NCBI GenBank assembly: GCA_002205965.3 | Contig: NADL03000141.1 | Location: 124,001-188,000, forward strand | Length of the DNA: 64,000 nucleotides | Direction of reading: 5' to 3' | Source of the DNA: Kappaphycus alvarezii | Lineage: Eukaryota > Rhodophyta > Florideophyceae > Gigartinales > Solieriaceae | Part shown: one piece after another, positions 20,489-31,629 of the stretch | Layout: each line of letters starts with the position of its first letter | Numbering within the stretch: the first letter of the stretch is position 1 | Translations under genes and position numbers: made by a program | The notes under the pieces: model-generated | What the model was told of the DNA's origin: nothing | The model's database searches: none | Seen by the model: the letters and a program-made list of their open reading frames with translations, nothing else

Positions 20489-21099
20489 ATGACCAATCTA
20501 CGCCCCTCGAAAATCATTTCCAAAAATCGCCATCCCCGCCCCCTAAACTATATTCCCCTACTCCCTTTCGGACCTACTGACTGCGAGGACTACCTGCGCC
20601 GGCAAACCAAGAAAAAGGTCATCGAATTCGTGCGTCGCCTCTTTATTGAGGATGAGGCGGAGGAGGTAGGTAAGGGGCGGGAATGGGACATCGAGGAGGG
20701 AGCTGGGGAGACCTTTGAGGAGTGGGTAGCCCCTGGATTGGTCTATGAGGTTAATAACGAGGAGGACGGGGAGAATGAGTTGAAGAGGAGGATGAGGATG
20801 AAGAGGAGGAAGAGGAGGATGAGGATGAAGAGGAGGAAGAGGAGGATGACGAGGACGAGGACGAGTTGGATGAGGGAAATGGGGGCATGGAAAGTGTTGT
20901 ACTGGTGGGGCCTGGACTGGAGAGTATGGATCAAATGGTGCCGACGCTGGAACTGGATGGAGATATCTTTAGTAGTTTAGATATCTCCCAGGAGGGAATA
21001 GAGAGCTGTGAGCCATTCGCAGATATTTGTGGGGACTGCTTGGACAGCATGGATATTTTGGAGGAGTTGTTTGGATCTTATTTAGAGAATTGGAAATAA
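20489..21099 (+). pseudogene. Acidic LTR-encoded protein, copy 2, frameshifted
   Basis: The ATG at 20489 matches the start of the copy 1 ORF (TNLRPS versus NNLRPP). The frame continues through DDYLRRQTKKKVIEFV-type residues (here DCEDYLRRQTKKKVIEFVRR), WDIEEGAGETFEEWVAPG and EVNNEED. It then shifts by one base around 20770-20790 in the Asp/Glu repeat, turning the acidic run into an Arg/Met/Lys run. The original frame resumes downstream (20866-21099) with the conserved LELDGDIFSSL and PFADICGDCLDSMDIL motifs. The repeat tract is a likely site for a slip or a sequencing error, so the break needs confirmation from reads. Confidence 0.65.
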
Positions 21100-21917
21100 G
21101 AAGACCTTATTAATTGTTAGTTTCTTATGTATCTTCTGTTTAGAGTATGTCATCCGCACAAATAGCTTCTGCGCATTTCCTGGTACCTTCTGTAGTTTTG
21201 TTCGGACTTTAGGGGTAGCTATAAGTCTATATAAGCTGAGAAAACCGCTTCCTCATGGAGAGTTCAAGCAAGTTGGCAGACAGCTTCAAGCTCAATCCCA
21301 AATAGTTAGGAAGTTGAGAGTCAGCTTCAGACCCAAGAAGCATTTATTTTACCCTAGTCACTAAGCATAGGTGGTAGACCCTGCCCCTTCCTACTTGCTT
21401 GTAGCCCATTCAACTGTCTTTCCTATCCACTCCTTTTCGTCCGTTCAACTATACCACGGTAGCACTTTTGTCGCTTGCAACACCTCCTTCTTGGGGTTGG
21501 TTCTGAATATCTCTTCTCCCGACGATTTACCCCTATCAGAATCCAACATCATTCGATTGAGAATACCGAAAAACTACCTTGATTTATTATGAAATCGTGT
21601 TACGCAAAATAAAGGCATCCGGGTTGCTGCTGAAAGAGGAGGGACAATACGGTGATAGGGAGTTTTCAAGGATGTTAGAGAGGTATGAGTAGATTGTACC
21701 TGAACATTCAGAAGCAGTCCAGAACACGCTCTCAATTTACCCCTTTTATTTACCCCGAATGTGTGTGAGGTGCTACAGTGCCTGTGGACTATAGCTATAG
21801 TCTAACGAGCTATTGCAACAACTAGAAACTCCCAAAGAATAACCTGCAGAGAGAAGCAAATACGTGTGGCCACAGCAATTTCCTCTTGAAATAAATCAAT
21901 GGCACATCACTTTAGGG

Positions 21918-22111
21918 GAAGGCACGCTGCTGCGGCCGTCATGTCCAACGCGGCATGTCTGGTCGCCGGCATTGAGCCAGCTCTGTAAGGAAGGTCATGT
22001 ACTGTACTATAGTGTTACCCATCAGCGACGACTTATCCCACATAACGCATTAGCCGCGTGGATATAACCGACCACATCTTCCATGCATTAAAATAACCCA
22101 AAAATTCCCCC
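21918..22111 (+). mobile_element. LINE B 3' terminus, 5'-truncated
   Basis: Starts with GGCACGCTGCTGCGGCCGTC and the AVMSNA-type coding end (CATGTCCAACGCGGCATGTC). The tail TGTAAGGAAGGTCATG...GTTACCCATCAGCGACGACTTATCCC...CGTGGATATAACCGACCACATCTTCCATGC...AACCC...TTCCCCC follows. It is the best plus-strand copy of the tail from which the micro-insertion at 46782-46828 derives. Confidence 0.7.
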
Positions 22112-22690
22112 TTTAGGGGAATTAGGGGTTTTGAGGACTCCCAACCTTTCCATTACTCGCAGTAAACCACCCCTTTAACCAATTTTCCCAACCGTTCCAT
22201 TACTCGCAGTAAACCCCTTTACCCCTCTTTAGGGAATTAACCGACCATATCTTTCAAATATTAAATCACCCCACATTTACCCCCTTTAGGGGAATTAGCT
22301 TTAGGGGAAAGGTTTACAGTAGTTGGTTTAATATTTGGAAAGTACTGTAGGGTCATCCCCTCATGAGGGCAATTGTTCCCTACGGGGTTAGCAGACTGTA
22401 CAGTACAGTACTGTACGCAGCTGATCCAAAATGACCACCCAATCAGGCAGAGACTTTAAACTGTACTGTTTTATCAGTACAGTACGTACGCCATGAGTGA
22501 ATTAGGCCGAGTTGCGACAAATTCATGTTTCAGGTGGTAACGTACAGGCGGTACTGTACTGCATTGTGTACTGTACTCGAGTACACCACTGTAATGGCCC
22601 TAACGCACCAGAGACTGGTCCATGATTACTGTAATGTAATCATGTACTGTACCACAGCGTACAGCCCTGTATCCATAACCGACAAGTTGT
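22112..22690. repeat. Short repeat cluster and TACTGTAC-rich stretch
   Basis: Two copies of a ~30-bp word (CCATTACTCGCAGTAAACC) lie near 22155 and 22195, related to 63560-63595 on the opposite strand. A second tail type (GACCATATCTTTCAAATATTAAATCACCCC) is at 22238-22270. From 22320 the DNA is unusually rich in TACTGTAC/TACAGTAC words. No coding potential. Confidence 0.5.
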
Positions 22691-23067
22691 GCCCAAAACA
22701 ATCTCGCGTCTTCTAAAGTATATCTCATACCGTTACGTCATTGGAAAAATAAATCCGTTTGCAACATCTCGCGCGTACAGGATGTGGCACATCGCATCGC
22801 AGCAAACCGCGGCAAACCAAACCCGTCCCCGCTCACCACTCAGTCACCCCTCTTCCATCACCCACCATCCCAACAACTACAAACCTCAATTAAAACTTTT
22901 AGTCAACAAACAAACAAACAAAACTACAAATCTTCTACACACAAACAACCCTACTCAACTCGAAACGCGACACAATTCCCCATCCCCCTCCCTTCCACCC
23001 GATGATTCGCCACAACCACACCACAACCCCCAACTGCTGATACGCCCCAATCCAAACTCTAACACAC

Positions 23068-23470
23068 TTACCCTCCACAACCCGGTGCTGATTTCCACTC
23101 ATACTCTCCACCCCGATCGCACTCCCCCATCCCGCCTAGCATAAAACTTAAACTGCGTGTGACTGAATTTTGGATTCCCCAACGTGGCATTTTCATACTT
23201 TTCTTCACCATGACGATCTGTGCGCCTGCGGTGGGCTCGATGTTGACAATGCCGATGCTGAAGGTGGTGTTTTTGTGGATGATGCGGGGGAGAGGGGGGT
23301 ATCGGGGGGGGTGACGGGTAGGCGGTAGAGGCCTGTTGTGTTGGAGAATTTGAAGAGGCAGTTGCGGTGGGCGCGGAGACAGGGGGTTGGGATATGGGGG
23401 TTGGAGTGGAGGTGAGGAGGGTTGGGAGGAGGAGGAGGAGGAGGAGGTGGTGGTGGAGGTGGTGTTGCAT
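23068..23470 (-). CDS. Doubtful gene: possible small secreted Pro/Ser/Thr-rich protein
   Basis: An ATG at 23470 (minus) opens a frame starting MQHHLHHHLLLLLLLPTLL, then TSTPTPISQPP, which looks like a signal peptide followed by a Pro/Thr/Ser-rich stretch. A second minus frame, ending at the stop at 23068, encodes a more protein-like segment (TTFSIGIVNIEPTAGAQIVM, then KKSMKMPRWGIQNSV). The two frames could be joined by a slip in the long C-run near 23300-23320, but I have no proof. The region is compositionally biased, so chance ORFs are expected. No family recognised. Confidence 0.25.
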
Positions 23471-25104
23471 TTTGGGGTGGTGGGGAATGGGGGGATGAAT
23501 GTTTGCAAGTGGGGAGGGAGTGGAGTTGTGGCAGGGAGTCGGAAGAGGCGGGGAGTGGCGGTGGCGGTGCGGTTTAAGTAGCATGGCGGGAGGGGGGTGG
23601 TAGTGCCGTTGGGCGATGAGGCAGTGGTGAACGGGATTGTAGGGTTGGGTAGGATGGAGGAGTGAAGGCTTGTGATTGGTTGCGGTGGTTTGCAACGGTG
23701 CGTTGGTTTGGAATGTTGTTGGGGGTGTGGGGCGGCTACTGTACTCAACTGTTTACAGTGTGGTGAGCGGAGAGGACAGGTACAGTCTGTGGTAGAGTGG
23801 TGGTGGCTTACAGAGTTGAATTTTAGAAATGTGTCCTGAATGGAACTGAGATTGTGGCTGCAAGTTGCAACGGTTATAAACTGTATGATACAGTACAACG
23901 CACAATTCATTTGCCCGTTTATAATTAAGTACAGTACAGCACTACCGTATAGCTAGCTTATTGCTTACCAACATGTTGATGTTGATCTCAACAGAACCCA
24001 CCCACAGCTCCCCCCTCATACTGGGGGTAAAAGTGGGGTGATTTAATATTTGAAAAATATGGTCGGTTGTGGCCCGGAATATCCTACAGGGTGCCGAGTA
24101 ATACCTCTTAAATTGTAGTGTACCAAATTCCTCAACTTTGCGCACTCCCCAAAGCCACACCATTATCCCCACTTCCGCGTCGTTTGCACACATCAGTCGA
24201 ATCCATCACCCCTGTCCACTCTGAACCCCCAAACCACCGCACACACCTTGCGTCTTTCCTCTTCTCAAACGCTTGGTCGGGTCAGCAGGGCTACAAATGC
24301 CGCCGTGACTTTTGCACCCGCTCCTCATAGACTATTGATCACACTGCATGGCAAAAGAGTAGTCAAGTCTTTTGAAGGAATTTCCTTACAGTACAGTTTG
24401 ATTTTTACGAAACTGCTCATGATGCCCTGTTGGCAACACGGCTGGTAAGATTTCATGCACTGATGACAGTTCCGTTCCGTTGTAGCTCGCACTTTTTGAG
24501 TTGAACCAAATGCTCCGTTATTCGCACTGTACTATACATCCCGAAACATGGTTTAAACGCTGCCAGCAGTTCATCGCACTCCTACCCCTGGCGCCACTCG
24601 CAGTACAGTAAATTAACCCCATTTACTCCCAGATCACCTCTGATGTTAACATCAACAGGTTGCCTGTTTTGTTGCCTGTGATGTATGTAGTAATAGCACT
24701 TGTCATATAATCCCAGTCCTACACGCCTCGTTCGTGTCGACCAAACCTGTTCCCGTGTCAAACCTGTAAATGACAGTGCGTCGCAACATGGGTATCGTCA
24801 TTACACATGCATCTGCACTGGCGAACAGTTTACTTGCCCCACAATCACACTGCGTCCAAAGCGTTTTCAAGTGCAAGGAAACTCGGGGAAAAGAGGGGGT
24901 TAAATTGGGTTGTTTTCTTAATTTTCCTGAGAACAGGGTTGATTAGGTACAGTACTGTACTGTACGTAATGAGGGGGTTTACTTGATCGGGTTGGTATGG
25001 GTTATTGAGGGGGTTCGTTTACTGTAACAGATGTTTGGGTTGTAATCCAATCACATTTCAAATCTGAGTGTTTTATTGGATGCATGTACTGTACATGTAA
25101 TGAG
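23471..25104. other. Intergenic, biased composition, short LINE tails
   Basis: The G-rich plus strand up to ~23760 is mostly the antisense of Pro/Thr-rich frames. At 24010-24100 lies an antisense LINE tail (GGGGTGATTTAATATTTGAAAAATATGGTCGG...CCTACAGGG). TACTGTAC words occur around 23745, 23930 and 24945-24965. No gene supported. Confidence 0.45.
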
Positions 25105-27540
25105 AAACCTTAAAAGGGAACCTCAAGGCCACCCAACAGACAGGCTGCATTGGACATAACTGCTGCCGCACTGTGCATGGAGTCACCACGGCCCCGACTT
25201 TGCCACATGTTCCCATGGCCCTTACAGCCACGTTCCTCGCAATGTCGGTAAACACGGCATATGCGTCCGAGTGTTAATGGCCAAGGGGAGATATAGGTAC
25301 ACGCACAAGTCCACCTCTGGCGAAAGTTACATGCAGAGCTCGGTATCTGCAATGTTTTGCAGCTTGTCGCGTTGAGGGATGTCATTGGGTTGAAACAACG
25401 CACTCTTCTATAGGAGGGTGCTGGGGGCTCACAAAGGTCACATCGAAGAAGTCGATATCCCTTGCGCTCCGTGTTGCCCGAATATCGGGCCTGGTGTGGT
25501 GAGGGCAATGCTCGACGGCCGGGTGATAAGCAGCTTTTGCAAGGTCTCCAGCTAAAGGGTTCACCTGACGATCATGGGGGGTGAATCGTTGTCCCTTGTG
25601 GAGGCTGTGCATTAGGTGGTCGCCATAAATGTCAAGGGTTTCCCAGCAATTAGTTCTTGGACACTTAGTACACCCATTCCTTGGCACCGGGAAGGGCTAT
25701 ACTGGCGCGGAACGCCTGTCTTCTGTTGTTGCCGAGAGGTATTTCTCCTTGCACTTTTTCACGGACTACTTCGATTAGTTTCTTTTGCGGTGGTGTTTGG
25801 TTTGAGCACCCTTTTTGGGTCGATTGTGGTTTTCTGGTGACGAAACACCCAAGACAGACTGTCCTTTAGTAGGAGGAGTACAAAAGGCGATCCGCCGACT
25901 TATCCAAAACTGCCACATCGCGACCACCCTACCGTCGAGGTCCCTCCTCGACAACAACTCCTCGGTCCTAGTAGCAAACAGCAAAGCTACGACTACGCGG
26001 CGGAAACTCATAGACATTGCCCACCACCACCTGTGCAACCACATCGAAAAGAAGAACGCCACCGTTCACCACGTACCCACCCACCCCAACATTGCCGACC
26101 TCCTGACCAAGCCGCTGGGACGACTCAAAAGTCACCCGCCACACCGCCGCTCTCAACATCTCCCCGCTCCCAACCATTGCAGCACCAACAACCCGCCACG
26201 GCAAGCCCCAAAAAGCTCCAGCACCCCAACCCGAGCCCTAACCACGCAATTTACCTTGCGCTCTCGTCCCAACGATTTCACAGGGGAGTGACGAAGCACC
26301 CAAGAAAACAAAGAAAAGGTTGGACAAAACCGCACGTGACAAAGCACTCAAGACAGACTGTCCTTGAGTACGAGTACAAAAGAAGATATGCCGTCGACAG
26401 GTCACAGAATAAACAAAGGTAACGGTATACGCTCCGTCATCTGGGAAACAATGGCATAGATCGGATATATCATCCAAAAGTAAAACACCCAAACCTTTCA
26501 CCGTTTGAGCAAAATACGCTAAATAACATAATCCTTGGTGCCAAGCAGGAGCACAGTTAAATCATGTAGGCCTCTGCGGCGTCCCCGTATGTCCTAAGGT
26601 CCTTAATTTACGCTGGCAGAATTGCGCCACACAGTTTGGCAGTGGCCGAAACAGAGGCAAGGAAGGCAACAGCTGCAGTGGTCGTCGCAGAGGTAAGCTC
26701 TATCCCGAGGGATGGTTTCTTGCTATCGATGTGTTTCGCCGGGAGCTGGAGCTCTCGAAATACGCCAGGGTCGAGAAAAAGCCAAAACATTGTTCAGACA
26801 CAACGCTCCACCACGCCGTCGGATTCCTTCGCGCCTTCGTGGTGCAACACGGCGACAGTAGTCGTAGTAATAACAAATCTTGCAAACACCGAAAAAATTT
26901 CGTAGCAGCTGGATAGCTACTTGAGAGAATTCTCAAGATCAACAAAGGTGTCGAGGAACGGCTGAAGTCAACGCAAAAGTGTCGAAAGGAGCGCCTTGTG
27001 AATTTGTCGTAACCAACGGGGTGTTCAGGACAAAAGTGCCCTCGCTGTACTCTTGCTTAAATTGTACCGAGTACTGGTGTCTCACAAATTCCGTGGTTCT
27101 TTAGGCCACTAAACAGTACATTTTGCAAGCGCAAGATGCAGACCTTTACTCGTTGCATCGAGTGATGTTAGGATTTCCACTGCTTTGAGTAGTTGCTCAT
27201 GTCGTGCATTTATAATCCTGTCGTCGTGATACCAGATTTGAAGCAGTAGGTTTGCAACGCCCCGTTATTCCTCTTCGTCTGACCTAAGGATCTCCTCGAT
27301 TTTCAGGATGAGAGGGTGTTACACTAGATCAAACAGAATACACCCAGGATTTTCCTTCTATTGTGTGAAGGAGACGCTTTTAATGATATGAGGACCAAAC
27401 CACAGAAATGCAACTTCGTTCCCGTCGCAGTACGAGACCACAGATAACAGGCCTGGAAAAAGTTCCTTAACTATCTTGACCCGTCGATGTAGTCACAGGG
27501 TCACGGAGGCGCAGACCCGTTTCTGTTTTCTCCTTTTTTT
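25105..27540 (-). mobile_element. LINE B, degenerate minus-strand copy, interrupted
   Basis: Read from 27540 downward: the RT block (degenerate form of the QQGDP region at ~27340-27410; LILKIEEIL at ~27300), then WYHDD at 27220-27234 followed by ARHEQLLKAVEI and LTSLDATSKGLHLALAKC, then QEYSEGTFVLNTPL (~27050), and VFRELQLPAKHIDSKKPSLG with LTSATTTAAVAFLASVSATA (26608-26790). After an interruption (25838-~26590) the frame resumes with GNNRRQAFRASIALPGAK (~25700), the Zn knuckle YGDHLMH, RPDIRATRS and FFDVTFVSPQHPP (25450), FNPMTSLNA (~25390) and VMSNAACLLGGL (25130). Many stops. It shares the YHDD box with the other LINE B copies. Confidence 0.75.
25838..26430 (+). mobile_element. Ty1/copia-like RNase H fragment nested in LINE B
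   Basis: The plus strand encodes LLDNNSSVLVANSKATTTRR, KLIDIAHHHLCNHIEKKNA and VHHVPTHPNIADLLTKPLG. This matches the copia RNase H end pattern (DNxSA, HIDIxYHxxR, VPTxxNxADxLTKPL). A TGACGAAACACCCAAGACAGACTGTCC word at 25838 recurs at 26337 (TGACAAAGCACTCAAGACAGACTG) and partly at 26289, so the fragment lies between direct repeats. No LTR could be delimited. The flanks up to ~26590 include an antisense LINE tail (26445-26500). Confidence 0.6.
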
Positions 27541-27966
27541 CTCTCCAAAATTGGTTTAGACCCCCCGCTAGAAGTGTCAGACGGCGAAGTAAATTACCCC
27601 ATCATTCCTCCCTTTTAAAAAAACAGGACGACTGCAGAGATTGAAGGGATTATTCTAACCCAAGGACAGCAAACCATAATCTAGACTATTTAATACTGTT
27701 AGAGTTCTCCGCGGATGTTTTGGAGGGCTACACCAGTCCCTGATCTAGTGGCAATATCTACCCGTAGCTGTTGGAGGTATCTTTATGCCTTCGCTGACTG
27801 TCGTACCATAAGGCACCGGCTAGTCAACCTCCGGAGCGTCTCGACTACGTGTGTCGGCCGGAGAGAACTGTCTCTCTTCGCCAGCGGTGTAATCTAAGTG
27901 AAGCTTTTCATAGAAAGGCGCATAGACAGTTTCTTTCTCGTTGGAGGATCAAAGCAAAAAGGTAGG
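27541..27966. other. Short non-coding interval
   Basis: Small frames only (for example 27715-27897). No motif or repeat recognised. Confidence 0.4.
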
Positions 27967-28640
27967 GATTTTGGGTTATTTAAATATACGGAAGATGTGA
28001 AAATTGGAAACCTAATTTTAAAAGTATTGGAAAACTATTTAATTGGTTTTATATAGAATACAGTGATTAAAAATTGTGGAACAATTTTTTCACAAAGGTC
28101 AACATATTTTATTTATTCTGAATCACCGAAAATAATTTTATCTATTTTCACTGGCCCATTTTTATACTGTATTACACGTGAAGCAATGCTTATAGTTTTC
28201 AGTTGTTTTTATATTCTGCAGTTATAAATACTGGAATTATATTGCCAGCAAATTATCATTTGGATTAATGCTCACCTGGATAATTATTCTATAATTATTA
28301 TTGAGCATAAATTTGGTCTAAAATAATTATTATACTGCTGTAATCATCTTTGTAGCTTTCTTCTCTGATCTGAGGTATAAATAGTCTTAGGCCTTTAGAT
28401 AATTTGAGCAATCCTCGGGCCATCGAATTATCCCCGTCGATCATTAAATATTGATTTCCTTTTATTATTATTCTCAATCCTATTCAGGTAATTTATTATT
28501 CATTTATTTGGAATTACCTATTTTGGATCTACGCATATCATTTAATTTTTACAGAAGATGTGATAGGTTGTAACCAAAACTCTGGAAGTGCGCAACGTGG
28601 GGCAAATCATCACTGAGTAACGTTACACAACTTCTTCTTG
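27967..28640 (-). mobile_element. LINE B 3' tail split by an AT-rich insertion
   Basis: GGGATTTTGGGTTATTTAAATATACGGAAGATGTG (27966-27999) and GAAGATGTGATAGGTTGTAACC...GCGCAACGTGGGGCAAATCATCACTGAGTAACGTTACAC (28554-28625) are the two halves of the antisense LINE B tail, as at 7176-7300. The 558 bp between them are a separate insertion. Confidence 0.55.
27996..28553. mobile_element. AT-rich solo LTR (TG...CA, 5-bp TSD GAAGA)
   Basis: The segment begins TGTGAAAATTGG and ends TTTTTACA. GAAGA stands directly outside both ends (27991-27995 and 28554-28558), and the interrupted LINE tail continues across. TG...CA plus a 5-bp duplication are LTR hallmarks. At 558 bp it is very AT-rich and unlike the gypsy LTR at 6682-7146 or the 1.5 kb family. 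It may belong to the AT-rich retroelement relics further right, but I could not match it to them. Confidence 0.6.
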
Positions 28641-31100
28641 GTCAAACAGTATTGAGAGGAAGCATGTGGAAGGGGACACAAGATCAACTCTGTATGGAAC
28701 TATTAGATGGCATGCAGACACATAAAGTACTGTGCTACATGTGCACATGTGATCTAGGGCTGCAGTACAGTACAGTACGCAGCAGAACTGGAAACCAGCG
28801 AAGGTTTTTTCGAGGCGCTGTCATCAAACAGCCTATTTGTAATCATCCCGCCATCGTGCAGCAGCAGACCGCTGCCACTTCCACGCGGGATGCGAATGCG
28901 CAAACGCGCAGGAGCAAGCACAGAGCTGCTCATAGGGGTAGCTATAAGCACGGCGTGCCTGTTGCTGTTGCCACCGGATGATTCAAGATTTATTCAAAGA
29001 TGACGCTATTCATATCTTTATTTTCTGCAACCTCTAGAATTGACGGTGCTCGTAGAGTCGCACTGCTCAGGTCCTAATGAACAGGTGTCTTACTGCCGTA
29101 TTAATGGTACGAAACTGCCCTAAGCAGCAATGTGGCTTGTTTCCGCGCTGTCATCGTTTTTGCACCGCGTTGCTCTGGCGTTGACGCTGCGTTACCTCTA
29201 GCAAACCAGAAATGCCTTGGTGTCTCGTTTTTATCTCGCAATGTAGATATATAACACTGCCGCTCCTAACTGAAAAGTGATCATACCGAGCATATCCCCA
29301 GAACAACGGTGCACATGAGAAGGAAGTGCTTTCATGAAGATCTCTGCGAGATTTTCGCTTGTCTGGCAGTATTCGATGGTAACTTCACTGCGCTACACAA
29401 GGCCCTAATGTCAAAGAATCAAAGCTCAAAGTACTTCGCTCCACCCGCAAACCCCTGCCTAATGGCAAATACTAATGGAGGCTTGGTTTTCGCCACGCGT
29501 TACGAGCGGTTCGTTGGCGCGAGAGACTTCTTCGAAAACCTTGTGAACGCTCTTCAACTCTTTGAATGTCTCGAACATAGCTATTGTTTTTGCCTCTGTT
29601 GTCGAAGGCTAACTATGTCCTTCTTGCGACATTTCCAAGCAACCAAGCATCCCTTGTAGAAGAAAGACATTCCTGCCGTGGACTTTCCGCAAGGCGGACC
29701 AGGCTAGTCAGAATCAGAAATTTCGATGAACGCTGAATTATTTTTAAATTGCTTGTACTGGAGAACAAGGCTTTTTGTTCTATTCAGATAGTGAAGATCC
29801 GCCTGACCATTACCTTATGGGTTATTGTAGAGGCTTCGCAGAATTTCGCTACGATTACTACTAGAAAGGCGATGTAAGGGCTTGTGCAGGTGTCGAAATA
29901 AAGCAAAATTCCGCCGCCTCGCGCATGGCTTGTTTTATGCCGGATCTGTCCTCTCGAGAAGCAGAACACCAACGTTTCGCTCCATCGGCCAGCCAACGGG
30001 ATTGAAATCGGTCATGAAGTAAAGCGGAAATCCCTTTTTGTCTCGTTTTCATAGCGTAATGTGGATATATGAATGTGAGACTGCCAAACTGTAGCTACGG
30101 GAGCAAAGTTGATATATGTGAACTAGTGTTATTTACTTGTGCAACTAGAAGTGAATCTCAAGCCGTTTTTGACAGATATGGGCCCAGAAAAGCCCAGTTT
30201 CGTCTCCGTCGCGGCCTAGATTTTCGTGGGACCTATAAAAAACGCCGCCGCCCGAATGAAGAGGGAATCAGAAGCAATTTACAGAATCTAAGTCTCTCTG
30301 ACAGGAGTTTAATAGTAAGTCGCCGGACCCAAACAGCAACGAGATTGCTCCGAGAGCTCATGGTATCATGTTGCGAGTGAATTTGTAGAGAAGCGCGAGA
30401 GGTCTTTGAAAGTTCATACGGAACAGAAAAATTCTCTCATTGAGGCGTGCAGAAGATTGTGGACACATCGTTCTAACGAGACCCTCATGCGGTCGTTTCA
30501 GATTTTTTCAGAACTTTTTGTCTCAGTGTCTCTTTTAGGCACTCAGCGGAATCATCATGAAAGTTTCGGGAACTTTGGATCACGATTCTAGGTGCAGGTG
30601 TCTAGACTTGAATCTCATGGATCACAGGACAAACAGGACAAGCTGTCAGAGGCCTCGGTTGGATTCTCTCTGTTAGCGAATGTGGACGTTGATAATAACC
30701 AGACTGTGTCTGTACTGGTCAATGAGTTCTATCACTAATAAATACTTGAAACTTTATCCTACGAGTCCATTGCCTCCGTTCTAAGGCAGTGTGAAAAGGT
30801 GAAGGTGCAGAAGTAGGAATCACCGAAGTCTATCTCTGCCAATTATTCCCAACTCAAGCCTCTTGTTTGAAATTAATGTCAGCCCAAAATGAAACAGCAG
30901 GTATGCACACATCAAAGAAGATCGCCAACCTGAAGACCAGAACCAAATATCACAAGTGTAGAAAGACTGAAAATTGGAACAAAGGCCAAAACGAGTATGG
31001 ATATCTGAGTCCTGATGTTCTATCAGTGAACATTCTGAGCGTTCTTGTGAGTAAAGATGCAGCTTTGAAATTCAATATCGAGCAGCTGGACAGTGAGTAT
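28641..31100. other. Relic-rich non-coding tract; possible gag remnants
   Basis: Only short frames. 30069-30380 (+) is basic (RLRRGLDFRGTYKKRRRPNEEG), and 30867-31106 (+) has a knuckle-like KYHKCRKTENWNKG, so both could be eroded gag. A ~45-bp word (TGTCTCGTTTT...GATATAT) occurs at 29219-29255 and again at 30037-30072 as a direct repeat. No intact gene. Confidence 0.35.
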
Positions 31101-31109
31101 CGTTGAGAG

Positions 31110-31410
31110 GTAACACTGAACACTCAATTGGACCACTCTTGGATGACGGAGCACCATACAGTTGCATTTTCTCCAAAGAACTCAGTCTTATCTCGGATCT
31201 AGTGTGCCCAAAATGGAACAGTGATCTGTAGCTGATACCGGAGACATTCACAGATCAATTATATTGGCAGTATGGCACAGATGATCACAGGAGCCAGACA
31301 GGGAATATTTTCGGATTGATTGGGCTCAATTTTCGAAAAAATAAATGCAATACAGTGCGCATTATGAACTTAGTAATCGAAGGTTCTTCTCAATGGGTCA
31401 TATGAAAGCA
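31110..31410 (+). pseudogene. LTR-retroelement protease remnant
   Basis: After a few frame breaks the plus strand encodes LLDDGAPYSCIFSKELSLIS near 31135-31195, which resembles the D-(T/S/D)-G-A active-site loop of retropepsins. About 60 residues later comes VIEGSSQWVI (31375-31400), resembling the second half of such proteases. Stops in between show decay. The family (copia or gypsy) is not clear. Confidence 0.4.
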
Positions 31411-31629
31411 CTGTGGCACACTGCGTGGTGCGCAGTTGTTTCTGTTTAGGTACGGAATAAAGTCAAACAATGTAATAACAATTCAAACATACCAAGACTT
31501 ACAGTTTGTTCGCTTCTCCTCTTCTTCTTGCAGGACCCTGCAATGAAGTAGCACAGTATGAAAATGACGAGGAGAAGTTTGATGGATTGAGCGGGGCTGA
31601 ATACTTTGACGGCTGGAGGTTATAATTAT

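Larger units (their letters stand above)
20031..21538 (+). mobile_element. Solo-LTR-like element, copy 2 (TSD GAATC)
   Basis: Inverted relative to copy 1. Starts TGTTAGGCGC and ends CCCCTATCA. GAATC flanks both sides exactly (20026-20030 and 21539-21543). Length is 1508 bp. Its duplication differs from copy 1, so the two are independent insertions and not halves of one palindromic duplication. It contains TATA box, ORF and 3' segment in the same order as the other copies. Confidence 0.77.

Noticed and set aside
17055-21538. The two 1.5 kb arms as terminal inverted repeats of one large DNA transposon
   Set aside because: Each arm has its own 5-bp TSD on both sides, and a third full-length copy stands alone at 55393-56889.
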